The notes under the pieces were generated by a model. That model was not told the DNA's origin. It ran no database searches and worked only from the letters and a program-made list of their open reading frames with translations. Both the position numbers and the translations under genes were made by a program. DNA of 64,000 nt from an uncultured Paracoccaceae bacterium. GTDB taxonomy: Bacteria; Pseudomonadota; Alphaproteobacteria; Rhodobacterales; Rhodobacteraceae. The DNA lies in assembly GCA_937920555.1 (NCBI GenBank), contig CAKZTM010000017.1, positions 1-64,000 on the forward strand, given 5' to 3'. Shown one piece after another: positions 8,288 through 17,033 of this stretch (positions are counted from its first letter, which is position 1; every line of letters starts with the position of its first letter).

Positions 8288-9163
8288 ATGACAAGAGAAA
8301 CCCAAGGCCATCTCGCCATGCTTTTGTTTGCTTCGCTCGTGGCGGGGTCATTTGCCTTGGGCGGATTGGTTGCAAATTTGATTGATCCGGTGGCCTTAAC
8401 GGCCTTTCGGTTCTTGTTTGCGGCCCTCTTGCTGTCCGCGATTGTCATGGCCACGGGGCAGTTCAAACGCGCGCATCTGGCGGCCCCTTGGCGCTATGTG
8501 CTGCTTGGCGCGTCCATGGCGCTGTACTTTTCGATGATGTTCATAGCGCTCAAAACCGCGACGCCAATATCAACATCGGCCGTCTTCACCCTCACCCCGC
8601 CGATCTCAGCCATTTTCGGGTGGTTTTTGCTGCGCCAGATCACAACCAAATGGATCGCATTGGCCCTGTCCATCGGCGCTGTTGGCGCGCTCTGGGTCAT
8701 CTTCAAGGCCGATTTTGCAGCGTTTTTGGCGTTTGACCTAGGAACAGGGGAAGCCCTGTTTTTCATCGGAGTGATCGGCCACGCGCTTTACGCCCCGTTG
8801 GTGCCAAAGCTCAATCGTGGAGAACCACCGCTGGTGTTCACCGCCGGTATGCTGATCGCAGGCACGCTGCTGCTGGGGATCGTCGGAGCCCCGAAGATCA
8901 TTGCCACAGAATGGCTGAACCTGCCGGTCATCGTCTATGTGTGTGCGGCCTACCTGACCATTGTGACGACCGGTCTGACCTTCTTTCTGGTGCAGTATTC
9001 CGCCATGCGCCTTCCCGCGTCCAAAGTCATGGCCTACACTTATCTGATCCCCTCTTTCGTTATTCTGTGGGATGGCGCTTTAGGAAACGGATTTCCAGAA
9101 TTGAAAGTGGCATTTGGAGTGGTGCTCACAGCTTTGGCGCTGGTTATGCTGCTCAGGCGGTAA
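8288..9163 (+). CDS. EamA-family (DMT) transporter
   Basis: A 291-residue inner-membrane protein with about ten membrane segments in two EamA repeats (about 10-130 and 145-290). The second half ends with a hydrophobic span and LLRR. ATG 8288 (MTRETQG) is chosen; an upstream TTG at 8252 would add 12 basic residues without a ribosome site. It is divergent from dnaX with about 75 bp between starts. The substrate is unknown. It is a different subfamily from the EamA proteins at 3443 and 21651, judging by low shared sequence. Confidence 0.85.
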   Translation: MTRETQGHLAMLLFASLVAGSFALGGLVANLIDPVALTAFRFLFAALLLSAIVMATGQFKRAHLAAPWRYVLLGASMALYFSMMFIALKTATPISTSAVFTLTPPISAIFGWFLLRQITTKWIALALSIGAVGALWVIFKADFAAFLAFDLGTGEALFFIGVIGHALYAPLVPKLNRGEPPLVFTAGMLIAGTLLLGIVGAPKIIATEWLNLPVIVYVCAAYLTIVTTGLTFFLVQYSAMRLPASKVMAYTYLIPSFVILWDGALGNGFPELKVAFGVVLTALALVMLLRR

Positions 9164-9260
9164 CGGGTGGATGTTGGCGGCACCCAACCCATGCATAGAC
9201 TGCGCGCTGCATATCGAATGCGCCCTCAAAAAAGGCCGGCAGATCACGTCTGAACCCTCA

Positions 9261-9746
9261 TTAACGTGTCAAAGAGATTTCCATCCGGTGCTCGCTTCCA
9301 TTGGGGCCTTCAAACACAGGGCCGCTATCGGTCATGCCAAACGCGCGGTACATCGCAAGTGCCGACGCGTTTTCCGCATCCACAGCCAGCTTCAAAATTG
9401 CAGCTTCCGGCCATGCGTTTATCAAATGATCGACCGCCAAGCGAAACGCGAGATGTCCCAACCCCTGCCCTTGCCAAGGCGTTGCAATCTTCAGCCCATG
9501 GATTGAAACCACCTGCGGCAGGGATTTCATTGGCCTTTTAAATAGGGTCAAACCAACCGGCTCGCCTCCTAGCAGAAAACACAATCCAAGCACCTCGTCC
9601 TTGGGGGCATCTTCCCAATCCGTAATAGATTCCAAAAACGACTTGCCCAGAACCTCTTGATGTTCGGACACCTTCAACGCCCGTAGCGCGGCGAACTGCG
9701 CGGCCGTAATTTCGTTCAGAGTTTTAACGACCAAAACCCGGCTCAT
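9261..9746 (-). CDS. GNAT-family N-acetyltransferase
   Basis: A 161-residue protein with the GNAT fold. The acetyl-CoA binding motif A reads ATPWQGQGLGHLAFRLAV (Q/RxxGxG/A form) in the second half, and ENASALAMYRAFGM is the usual motif B region. ATG 9746 is preferred over GTG 9752 because GGCGG lies upstream. The substrate cannot be inferred. It is followed on the opposite side by the EamA gene, convergent, with about 95 bp between them. Confidence 0.82.
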   Translation of the reverse strand: MSRVLVVKTLNEITAAQFAALRALKVSEHQEVLGKSFLESITDWEDAPKDEVLGLCFLLGGEPVGLTLFKRPMKSLPQVVSIHGLKIATPWQGQGLGHLAFRLAVDHLINAWPEAAILKLAVDAENASALAMYRAFGMTDSGPVFEGPNGSEHRMEISLTR

Positions 9747-9780
9747 ATTCACCGCCGCAAGTTTCTCTCAAAATGGGCAC

Positions 9781-10320
9781 TCAACGAGTCTGTCGAAGCG
9801 CCCGCTCCAGATCATCGCGCAAAGACACCCGCTCTTCGGGGCTGAGGAAAGCGCCAAGCTCGATCTCACGTCCGTTGCCTTTGAGGGTCAGGTAGTTTTC
9901 GACCTTGCCATCGGCGTAAAGCTCCGTGCGGACCCAAAACGGGTTGGCATGCCAGCGCCGGGTCCGGCCCTTTGGATCAACCCGCTCGACCGTGATCAGA
10001 TCGTCCCAAAGCTTCAGATCCTCATGTAAAGTACCATCCTTGTAGTTCCAGCGGATGAAGAACCAAAGCAGAAACAATGTGCCCAGCAGGAACGGCAACA
10101 GCGCCCAGCCCACTGGCGTGCCCATCAGCGGGATCAGTGGCAGGCAGAGCATCCCGGCTGTGAACCACAAGACTTTGCGAAAGCCGTGGGTCGGCATCGA
10201 CCGGTTGGGCCAGATGGTCAGGGCGAATTTCGGCGGATCAGTTCTGGAAAACGCCTCAGAATCAGCAAAGGCCGAGGGTTCACCCCCGGCCTCTCCATAA
10301 TTGTCATGGGCCGCACTCAT
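9781..10320 (-). CDS. DUF2244 membrane protein
   Basis: A 179-residue inner-membrane protein of the DUF2244 family, which is often found beside cytochrome oxidase genes in alphaproteobacteria. A cytosolic N-terminal tail (about 45 residues) precedes two membrane spans (about 50-90), then a soluble domain with WDDLITVERVDPKGR and YLTLKGNGREIELGAFL. Start ATG 10320 overlaps the ctaD stop as TAATG, so translation is coupled to ctaD. A role in oxidase assembly or membrane function is inferred only from context. Confidence 0.87.
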   Translation of the reverse strand: MSAAHDNYGEAGGEPSAFADSEAFSRTDPPKFALTIWPNRSMPTHGFRKVLWFTAGMLCLPLIPLMGTPVGWALLPFLLGTLFLLWFFIRWNYKDGTLHEDLKLWDDLITVERVDPKGRTRRWHANPFWVRTELYADGKVENYLTLKGNGREIELGAFLSPEERVSLRDDLERALRQTR

Positions 10321-11990
10321 TAGTGCTTTGGCGCTTTGTCCCACATGTCCTGCGTTGGCAGGATCTCAAATGTGTGGGCAGGCGGCGGGTTCGGCAGCGT
10401 CCACTCAAGCGTGTCTGCATACTCGCCCCAATACGCGTTTTCCTCGATCTTCTTGCCGTAACGCACCGTGTAGAACATCACACCGAAGAAGAAGATGAAA
10501 GAGAAGCCCGACAGGAACGCGCCGTAAGACGATACCTCGTTCCAAAGCGAGAATTGCTCAGGATAGTCGATGTAGCGACGCGGCATACCCTGACGGCCCA
10601 AGAAGTGCTGTGGGAAGAAGGTAATGTTTGCACCGATGAACATCATCCAGAAGTGCAGTTTACCGGCCCATTCAGGATACTGGCGACCGGACATTTTGCC
10701 GATCCAGTAATACATGCCTGCGAAGATACAGAAGACCGCACCAAGGCTCATCACGTAGTGGAAGTGCGCGATCACGTAGTAGGTGTCGTGGTAAGCCCGG
10801 TCGATACCCGCCTGTGACAGCACGATGCCCGTCACACCACCAACGGTGAACAGGAACAAAAAGCCCATGGCCCAAAGCATCGGGGTTTTGAACTCGATCG
10901 AGCCGCCCCACATGGTCGCGATCCACGAGAAGATTTTGATACCTGTGGGCACCGCAATCACCATGGTGGCGAGCATGAAATAAGCCTGCTGGGTGACCGA
11001 CATACCCACTGTGTACATGTGGTGCGCCCAAACTACGAAGCCCAGAACACCGATTGCGACCATCGCGTAGACCATCGGCAAATAACCGAAGATCGGCTTT
11101 TTGGAGAAGGTGGAGATAACATGGGACACGATGCCAAAGCCCGGCACGATGATCATGTAAACCTCTGGGTGCCCAAAGAACCAAAGCAAGTGCTGGTAGA
11201 GGATCGGATCACCACCGCCATTTGGATCAAAGAAGGCTGTGCCAAAGTTCCGGTCGGTCAGCAACATGGTGATGGCACCAGCCAGAACCGGCAAGGACAG
11301 CAGGATCAGGAATGCGGTGACGAAGATCGACCATGCAAACAAGGGCGCTTTGTGCAGGGTCATACCCGGCGCACGCATGTTCAAAAACGTGGTGATCATA
11401 TTGATCGCACCAAGGATCGAAGAGGCACCAGACACGTGCACCGCGAAGATCGCAAGGTCCATCGACATGCCCTCTTCGGTGGTCGAAAGCGGTGCATAAA
11501 GCACCCAGCCCACGCCCGAACCAAGCTGGCCGTTACCGCCGGGTGCCAGCAGAGAACACACCGCCAAGGTGGAGCCTGCCACATACATCCAGTAGCTCAG
11601 ATTGTTCATCCGCGGGAACGCCATATCCGGCGCGCCAATCATCAGCGGCATGAAATAGTTGCCAAACCCGCCAAAAAGGGCCGGAATAACCACGAAGAAC
11701 ATCATCAAAATGCCGTGGCCCGTGATCATCACATTCCAAAGATGCCCGTTTGGAGTACATTCCTCAACCGCCGAGGCGATCAGAGACGCCCCTTCCATAC
11801 ACATGTACTGGACGCCGGGGTTCATCAGCTCCAAGCGCATATACATGGTGAACATCACAGAGATGAAACCAAGTATGGCTGCGGTTATGAGGTAGAGCAC
11901 CCCGATATCTTTGTGATTGGTGGACATGAACCAGCGGGTAAAGAACCCTTGGGTGTGGTCATCATGTCCGTGAGCGGTTGCATCTACCAT
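10320..11990 (-). CDS. ctaD: Cytochrome c oxidase subunit I (aa3 type)
   Basis: A 556-residue, twelve-span catalytic subunit of the aa3 terminal oxidase, which reduces O2 and pumps protons. Visible family marks include [11 protein letters not shown] at the start, the heme a ligand in [10 protein letters not shown], the CuB/Tyr crosslink region FGHPEVYMI with the proton-channel Glu, the CuB pair in WAHHMYTVG, and the heme ligands in [12 protein letters not shown]. It stands apart from subunits II and III, as ctaD does in Rhodobacter and Paracoccus. It has its own upstream region (11991-12177) and is followed by the coupled DUF2244 gene. Confidence 0.97.
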   Translation of the reverse strand: MVDATAHGHDDHTQGFFTRWFMSTNHKDIGVLYLITAAILGFISVMFTMYMRLELMNPGVQYMCMEGASLIASAVEECTPNGHLWNVMITGHGILMMFFVVIPALFGGFGNYFMPLMIGAPDMAFPRMNNLSYWMYVAGSTLAVCSLLAPGGNGQLGSGVGWVLYAPLSTTEEGMSMDLAIFAVHVSGASSILGAINMITTFLNMRAPGMTLHKAPLFAWSIFVTAFLILLSLPVLAGAITMLLTDRNFGTAFFDPNGGGDPILYQHLLWFFGHPEVYMIIVPGFGIVSHVISTFSKKPIFGYLPMVYAMVAIGVLGFVVWAHHMYTVGMSVTQQAYFMLATMVIAVPTGIKIFSWIATMWGGSIEFKTPMLWAMGFLFLFTVGGVTGIVLSQAGIDRAYHDTYYVIAHFHYVMSLGAVFCIFAGMYYWIGKMSGRQYPEWAGKLHFWMMFIGANITFFPQHFLGRQGMPRRYIDYPEQFSLWNEVSSYGAFLSGFSFIFFFGVMFYTVRYGKKIEENAYWGEYADTLEWTLPNPPPAHTFEILPTQDMWDKAPKH

Positions 11991-12177
11991 GCTATTCTCC
12001 TGAGACCTCAGTCATTATACCTGCACTCGGATCGGTGTTTCCGGGCGCATTTCGTGCTTTCTAATCCTTTGCCCCGATCACCTCAATGGGAATGATGGTC
12101 GCAGGGGCGATTATTCTTATGTGCAAACCTAGACCAACCCAGCTACAGATCAACGGCCCGGCAACTCTTTTTCCAAC

Positions 12178-12825
12178 TCATTGGAATATTTGAGTGAAGG
12201 AATGCTTAAGGGCCGCATCCAGATCATGCATCTCCACAGGCAATCCAAGATCCACCAGACTGGTCACACCAAACTCGTTGATCCCGCAGGGCACGATCCC
12301 GTCGAAATGGCTCAGATCAGGCTCCACATTGATCGAAATGCCGTGAAATGCCACCCATTTGCGAATGCGGATACCAATGGCCGCGACTTTATCTTCGGCC
12401 ACTAAGCCACTGGCCAAAGGCGGTTTCTCAGGCCGCTCCACCCAAACACCGACCCGGCCCGGGTCAACCTTCCCGACGATATTGAACTGACCAAGAGCGG
12501 CGATAATCCATGCCTCTAAGTGGTGCACATAAGCCCGCACATCGCGTCCCCGCTTGTTCAGATCGAGCATCAGATAGACGATACGTTGGCCCGGACCGTG
12601 ATAAGTATATTGACCGCCGCGACGGGTGGTAAAGACTTCAAACCGGTCCGGTGCCAGCAAGTCTTCGGGGCGGGCCGAAGTGCCAGCTGTGTAAAGGGGG
12701 GGATGCTCCAAAAGCCAAATCCGCTCGGCGGCCTGGCCCGCGATCATGGCATCCACATGATCTTCCATGGCCGCCATCGCCTCTGGATACGGCGTCAGAC
12801 CCGGAGATGTCATCCACTCAACCAT
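12178..12825 (-). CDS. lipB: Octanoyltransferase LipB
   Basis: A 215-residue enzyme that moves octanoyl from acyl carrier protein to lipoyl domains. The conserved block [13 protein letters not shown] is at about 68-80; the catalytic Lys is K146 in [12 protein letters not shown], and the thioester Cys is C180 in [10 protein letters not shown]. The length fits the family. The gene lies upstream of ctaD on the same strand with 187 bp between them, so co-transcription is uncertain. The 140 bp upstream separate it from the divergent exported-protein gene at 12966. Confidence 0.96.
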   Translation of the reverse strand: MVEWMTSPGLTPYPEAMAAMEDHVDAMIAGQAAERIWLLEHPPLYTAGTSARPEDLLAPDRFEVFTTRRGGQYTYHGPGQRIVYLMLDLNKRGRDVRAYVHHLEAWIIAALGQFNIVGKVDPGRVGVWVERPEKPPLASGLVAEDKVAAIGIRIRKWVAFHGISINVEPDLSHFDGIVPCGINEFGVTSLVDLGLPVEMHDLDAALKHSFTQIFQ

Positions 12826-12965
12826 CTGTATTTTGTCTCCAGAGCGGCCAATTGCCGTAAAGTCACTTTGTTGACGCGTGTCACTATTCTTTCGCGGTAT
12901 TTATGGTAATCTTTGCTCCAGTTACACAGCAGAATTTCGCGATTATCAATTTAGGGGAGAATTTC

Positions 12966-14270
12966 ATGGCGTTTTCAAGGACAGTTTCCGCGTTGATCGC
13001 AGCCACATTGATTGTGGTGCCCGTCAATCGCGCCGCCGCCGACGCAGGTGACGTGTTTGGTGGAATTGTTGGTGGCATTATCGGCGGCGCCATCGTGAAC
13101 GAGGCCAACAAAAACCGCGCCAAGCCACAACAACGCACCGTGGTGCGACGCACAGGCATCTCAAGTGCGCAGCGGGCCGAGAACCGCGAAGTGCAAACGG
13201 CACTCAATTATTTCAGCTTCCCAGCAGGTGCGCCCGATGGCGCCCTTGGGCGACGGTCGCGGGGTGCGATCTCGCTCTATCAGGCACATATGGGCTTCAC
13301 ACCGTCAGGCTATTTGAACCCCTATGAAAAAGACTTCCTTCTGACCAGCTATCACCGAGCAATTGCCGGTGGTTATCAAACAACCCAACTGGTCGCGCAA
13401 AGCCCCAATGGCGTTCAGGGCCTGTTGCATGCTTACCGTGACGGGCGGGTGCCCGGACAACCGGTTCTACCCGCACCTGCGACAGCAGACACCACCGTTG
13501 TAGCCGCCGCGCCAACGCCGGCCCCTGCACCGGCCGCCCCAACGGTGCTTACATCTGCACCAACTGCAGAGGCCGCGACGGGCGCATTGCCCAACTTCAT
13601 GGGCGGTGGTGATCAAGTGTCTTTGGCCAGCCATTGCAATAGCGTGAGCCTTGTGACCAACACCAATGGCGGATTTACCACCGCTGAGTTGGTGACCGAC
13701 AGCACCCATGCGCTTAACGAGCAGTTTTGTCTGGCCCGCACCTATGCCATCGCCGAGGGCGAGGAGCTGCTGACCAAAATTTCCGGGTTCTCCAAGGAAC
13801 AGATCGAGACCCAATGCGGCCAACTTGGTGCCGCCATGAAGGCGGAGATCACATCACTATCGCTCAAACCCAATGCCGAGGTCATGGCCGAAGTCTCCGG
13901 CTTTGTGCAAAAGAACAATGTCTCGCCTGCACAAATGCTGGGCACGGCCAAGGTCTGCCTGAGCGTCGGATATCGCACCGATAATATGGACGTAGCGGTC
14001 GGCTCCAGCCTGCTTCTGGTCGCGCTGGGCGCGCATCCCTATGCGGAGCTTTTGGGCCATCACCTCAATAACGGCTTTGGCGCGACACAGCGCCCCGATC
14101 TGGCAGTGGCATGGTACGGACACGCCATCGAGGCGCTAGAGGCCGGTGCGCCTGCGGTCTTCGCCCCCGGCCAGCCGGAGCGCACAGGTCTGCTGCGCAA
14201 AGCAGCCATGATGAGCGGTGATACGACACAAGGGGCCGCAGCCCTGCCAGCGTTTACCGTTCAGCAATAA
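12966..14270 (+). CDS. Exported protein with peptidoglycan-binding-like domain
   Basis: A 434-residue secreted protein of unknown function. A signal peptide spans about residues 1-25 (LIAATLIVVPVNRAAA), followed by a glycine-rich hydrophobic stretch (GGIVGGIIGGAIV) like a membrane-inserting glycine zipper. Residues about 75-130 resemble a PG_binding_1 fold (VQTALNYFSFPAG, DGALGRRSRGAISLYQ). A Pro/Ala linker (about 160-205) precedes an alpha-helical C-terminal domain. ATG 12966 has GGGGAG seven bases upstream. A strong terminator follows. It may be attached to the envelope; no catalytic signature was seen. Confidence 0.7.
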   Translation: MAFSRTVSALIAATLIVVPVNRAAADAGDVFGGIVGGIIGGAIVNEANKNRAKPQQRTVVRRTGISSAQRAENREVQTALNYFSFPAGAPDGALGRRSRGAISLYQAHMGFTPSGYLNPYEKDFLLTSYHRAIAGGYQTTQLVAQSPNGVQGLLHAYRDGRVPGQPVLPAPATADTTVVAAAPTPAPAPAAPTVLTSAPTAEAATGALPNFMGGGDQVSLASHCNSVSLVTNTNGGFTTAELVTDSTHALNEQFCLARTYAIAEGEELLTKISGFSKEQIETQCGQLGAAMKAEITSLSLKPNAEVMAEVSGFVQKNNVSPAQMLGTAKVCLSVGYRTDNMDVAVGSSLLLVALGAHPYAELLGHHLNNGFGATQRPDLAVAWYGHAIEALEAGAPAVFAPGQPERTGLLRKAAMMSGDTTQGAAALPAFTVQQ

Positions 14271-14287
14271 CCTCACAAGACACATGA

Positions 14288-14325
14288 AGGGGCCGGTGCG
14301 CGACCACGCATCGGCCTCTTTTTTT
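14288..14325 (+). terminator. Intrinsic terminator
   Basis: A GC-rich stem, GGGGCCGGTGCG pairing with CGCATCGGCCTC (with G-U pairs), closes a short loop and is followed by seven Ts. It begins 18 bases after the stop of the exported-protein gene. Confidence 0.88.
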
Positions 14326-14345
14326 GTGCAACGCGATTTTCCGGC

Positions 14346-14374
14346 TTCACATCACCGATGGGCGTGGGTATAGA
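14346..14374 (+). promoter_or_regulatory. Promoter of tRNA-Leu
   Basis: TTCACA at 14346-14351 and TATAGA at 14369-14374 are separated by exactly 17 bp, a good sigma-70 match. Transcription would start about 14 bases before the mature tRNA. It is isolated between a terminator and the tRNA. Confidence 0.7.
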
Positions 14375-14394
14375 CCCCTGACCAATTTAAAAGT

Positions 14395-14481
14395 GCGGTC
14401 GTGGCGGAATTGGTAGACGCGCAGCGTTGAGGTCGCTGTGGGGTAACACCCGTGGAAGTTCGAGTCTTCTCGACCGCACCA
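14395..14481 (+). tRNA. tRNA-Leu (anticodon GAG)
   Basis: An 87-base class II tRNA. The acceptor arms GCGGTCG and CGACCGC pair perfectly, followed by A and an encoded CCA. The anticodon stem CAGCG/CGCTG holds the loop TTGAGGT with anticodon GAG, reading CUC and CUU. The long variable arm (TGGGGTAACACCCGTG region) is typical of tRNA-Leu, and GTTCGAGTC forms the T-loop. A sigma-70 promoter lies just upstream. No attachment-site duplication or integrase was seen beside it. Confidence 0.97.
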
Positions 14482-14611
14482 AATTTTCAGAACCTTTAGG
14501 CACCTTGTTCTGGCTTTTGGTGACACAGCCGACATTGAAGCCGCTTATGTGGCACACACAAATGCACCCCACCAAATATGGCCTCTTTGAGCCCTAGCTT
14601 ACCCCGGCGCC

Positions 14612-15187
14612 CTAAAACCGCTGCACCTCCTCATGCCTTGGGCAGGACAGCATGTGATCGTTGACCATGCCCACGGCCTGCATAAAAGCATAAACAATTG
14701 TGGGCCCACAAAACTTGAAGCCGCGCTTTTTCAAATCCTTCGAAATCTGCGTTGACAGGGGCGTATAAGCCGGAACCTCTGACATCAACTCGAAGCGGTT
14801 CACAATCGGCGCACCGCCGACGAAATTCCAAAGATAGTTGTCAAACCCCTGCTCCGCCTCAATCGCCTGCCAAACCTTTGCATTGGTGATGGCCGCCTCA
14901 ATCTTACCGCGATGGCGGATGATGCCCGCATTTTGCAACAAGCGCTCCACATCGCTTTGCGTGAACGCAGCCACAAGATCGGGATCAAAGCCCGCAAAAG
15001 CCTCGCGGAAAGCATCACGCTTCTTGAGAATTGTGATCCACGAGAGCCCGGCCTGAAACCCATCCAGAATGAGCTTCTCCCAAAGCGCGCGACTGTCCCA
15101 TTCTGGAACGCCCCACTCCTGATCATGATAATCCTTGTAGATTTTGTCGTCCGTGTACCAGGTGCATCCAGTGCCGCTTTGCTCCAT
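14612..15187 (-). CDS. tag: DNA-3-methyladenine glycosylase I
   Basis: A 191-residue base-excision repair enzyme that removes 3-methyladenine. Family marks are the N-terminal C-x-W (TGCTWYTDD), YHDQEWGVPEWD, the pocket LDGFQAGLSWITILKKR, and the zinc-binding residues near the end (FCGPTIVYAFMQAVGMVNDH then CPRH). The length matches Tag. AGAGGG precedes ATG 15187. It is a single gene, divergent from the EAL protein. Confidence 0.95.
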   Translation of the reverse strand: MEQSGTGCTWYTDDKIYKDYHDQEWGVPEWDSRALWEKLILDGFQAGLSWITILKKRDAFREAFAGFDPDLVAAFTQSDVERLLQNAGIIRHRGKIEAAITNAKVWQAIEAEQGFDNYLWNFVGGAPIVNRFELMSEVPAYTPLSTQISKDLKKRGFKFCGPTIVYAFMQAVGMVNDHMLSCPRHEEVQRF

Positions 15188-15313
15188 ATTTCCCTCTTTT
15201 TCTGTTCTTTTTTCGTTTCAGTACAAAATGAGAACAAATTTCATGAAATTTACGCGATGTTCACCCTCCGCCCCCTAAAAGAGAACATACACTGTCCACC
15301 AGAGGAACGCACC

Positions 15314-16156
15314 ATGTACCGCCTGAGCCAAACCGCCAAACACGCCGACCCTAGCATCGCAGTTGTTGCGGGAACAGACGCTGGATGCAATCCCGACATT
15401 CTTCGTTCCGTTGCCTCCGCCATTGCCGAAGATCGTCTGTGTGTTGCCTTCCAGCCGGTTGTCAGCGCCAAAAACTCCAAGATCCCTGCATTTCATGAGT
15501 GCCTTGTGCGCATTCGCGAGCGTAACGGCGAAATCACGCCAGCTGCACGCTTCATGCCTGAGGTGGAAAATTCCGATATCGGACGCCTTGTTGACCGTGC
15601 GGTTTTGCGCAAAGTTATGGCGATCTTGCGGGAAACTCAGCGGGTGCGCCTGTCCATCAACCTCTCGGCTAACGGGATTGGCGACATGGCATGGCTGCAA
15701 ATCCTCAAAGATGCCTGCGCCGACAGCCCCTATTGCGGCGAGTTCCTGATTGTCGAGATTACAGAAAGCTCGATCCTGACCCTCACACCGGAAAAACTCT
15801 CATTTCTAAACGAATTGCGCGATCTGGGTTGCTCCATCGCACTGGATGATTTTGGGGCTGGTCACACATCCATCGGCAAGCTGGGCAAGTTCCGGTTTGA
15901 TTTCCTCAAAATTGATGGCAGCTACATTCAGGATATTCTCAACAACCAAGACAACCAGTTTTTGCTGCAATCCATGGTCAGCATCGCCCGCCACTTTGAA
16001 ATGGTCAGCGTAGCGGAGATGGTCGAAAGCCCGGAGGCCGCTCAACTTTTGGCGGATATGGGAATTGATTGCCTGCAAGGATATGAGTTTGGCAAACCAA
16101 GCCTGACACCGGATTGGCTCAGCCCGCGCGATGTTCCAACCGCCTGGACGCTTTAA
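15314..16156 (+). CDS. EAL-domain protein, probable c-di-GMP phosphodiesterase
   Basis: A 280-residue cytosolic protein made almost entirely of one EAL domain (about 35-270), with no GGDEF or sensor domain. The signature is HECLVR (ECL in place of EAL at residues 62-64), and the metal and catalytic residues are otherwise present: INLS, EITES, ALDDFGAG, LKIDGSYI, AEMVES and QGYEFGKP. It is therefore probably active, cleaving c-di-GMP to pGpG. ATG 15314 is preferred, with AGAGG upstream; a longer frame back to 14912 overlaps tag and is not credible. Its 3' end lies two bases from the convergent phaR. Confidence 0.88.
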   Translation: MYRLSQTAKHADPSIAVVAGTDAGCNPDILRSVASAIAEDRLCVAFQPVVSAKNSKIPAFHECLVRIRERNGEITPAARFMPEVENSDIGRLVDRAVLRKVMAILRETQRVRLSINLSANGIGDMAWLQILKDACADSPYCGEFLIVEITESSILTLTPEKLSFLNELRDLGCSIALDDFGAGHTSIGKLGKFRFDFLKIDGSYIQDILNNQDNQFLLQSMVSIARHFEMVSVAEMVESPEAAQLLADMGIDCLQGYEFGKPSLTPDWLSPRDVPTAWTL

Positions 16157-16158
16157 GC

Positions 16159-16755
16159 CTAATCGCCGGCGAGCTTTGAAAGCTGCTCTTGCATCTGCGC
16201 AAGTTGTTTCTTCAGATCGTTCAGATCGGCCCCGTCCCCAGATTTCGGGGGCTGCTCCTTCGGGGGCTCCTCTCCGGCAGGCGGGGTGCCGACAAAGGGC
16301 GAGAACATCCGCATCGCCTTGTCAAACAGCTCCATATTGGTGCGGGCCATAGTCTCGAAATTAGCCAAGGCCGGATTATCACCAAAAGAACTTTTCACCT
16401 TCTCGCGGATCTCTTCCTGATTTTTGGTGAAAGTGTTCATGGAAGTCTCAAGATAGCTCGGCACAAAGCTCTGAAGCGAGTCCCCGTACAAACCAATCAA
16501 TTGCCGCAAGAAGTTGGTGGGCAGCATGTTGTGCCCCTTGGCCTCTTCCTCGAAGATGATTTGCGCCAGAACGGAACGGGTGATGTCCTCACCGGACTTG
16601 GCGTCATTGACCACAAAATCCTCGCCCTCGCGAACCATCTCAGCCAGATGCTCCAAAGTGACATAGCAAGATTTGGATGTGTTATAGAGACGCCGGTTTG
16701 CATATTTCTTGATGATCACCACATCAGACGCGTTCGGCTCTTTGGCTTTTGCCAC
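16159..16755 (-). CDS. phaR: PHA synthesis repressor PhaR
   Basis: A 198-residue regulator that binds both DNA and poly-hydroxybutyrate, derepressing granule genes when polymer accumulates. The N-terminal DNA/PHA domain reads KKYANRRLYNTSKS, then the PHB_acc repeats (DITRSVLAQIIFEEE, SYLETSMNTFTKNQ). The C-terminus is a low-complexity Pro/Glu and coiled tail (LKKQLAQMQEQLSKL). It is divergent from the PHA cluster at 16879-20322. The shared upstream region contains an inverted repeat GACTGC/GCAGTC, suggesting autoregulation. Confidence 0.95.
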   Translation of the reverse strand: MAKAKEPNASDVVIIKKYANRRLYNTSKSCYVTLEHLAEMVREGEDFVVNDAKSGEDITRSVLAQIIFEEEAKGHNMLPTNFLRQLIGLYGDSLQSFVPSYLETSMNTFTKNQEEIREKVKSSFGDNPALANFETMARTNMELFDKAMRMFSPFVGTPPAGEEPPKEQPPKSGDGADLNDLKKQLAQMQEQLSKLAGD

Positions 16756-16811
16756 TTAAAATACCTCTTGAAAGACTTGCCACTGGGGCCGCGCTTAATC
16801 TACCCTAGCCG

Positions 16812-16839
16812 GACTGCTGTGCAACATTTTTTTGCAGTC
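16812..16839. promoter_or_regulatory. Putative PhaR operator (phaR/phaC-like promoter region)
   Basis: GACTGC at 16812-16817 and GCAGTC at 16834-16839 form a perfect 6 bp inverted repeat around a 16-base spacer that itself contains TGTGCAACA. PhaR proteins of Paracoccus and Rhodobacter are known to recognise TGC-rich, CTGC/GCAG-type sites. It lies 57 bp upstream of phaR and 40 bp upstream of the small ORF at 16879. Confidence 0.5.
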
Positions 16840-16878
16840 GCGAAAAAGAGTTGAACACAATCGGGCGGGGGAGCCTAG

Positions 16879-17032
16879 CGTGACGCAACAAAAGAAAACC
16901 GAGCCGCCTGCCGCAACACAAGCCCCGTCAGAGGCCACAGCCGCTTTGATCCACTGGGAACGACAGGTCAATGAAATGGCCAGCGGAGTGTCGGCCAAAC
17001 CCGGCATCAATCAGCAGAAAACCAATCCCTGA
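16879..17032 (+). CDS. Small ORF (50 aa) upstream of phaC-like gene
   Basis: A 50-residue polar frame starting at GTG 16879, with GGGGGAG 6 bases upstream, and ending one base before the GTG start of the PhaC-like gene. It is not recognisable as a phasin: the first half is Gln/Pro/Ala-rich and the second contains ALIHWERQVNEMASG. It could be a real leader peptide coupled to the downstream gene or simply the spacer of the transcript. Support is the ribosome site and the tight junction only. Confidence 0.35.
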
Positions 17033-17033
17033 C

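Noticed and set aside
11019-12095. 358-codon plus-strand frame opposite ctaD
   Set aside because: The translation is rich in His, Arg and Gln and lacks a fold pattern; the opposite strand encodes cytochrome oxidase subunit I with all metal ligands.
14395-14581. Possible integration site at the tRNA-Leu
   Set aside because: No integrase gene, no repeat of the tRNA 3' end and no mobile genes were seen within several kilobases on either side.
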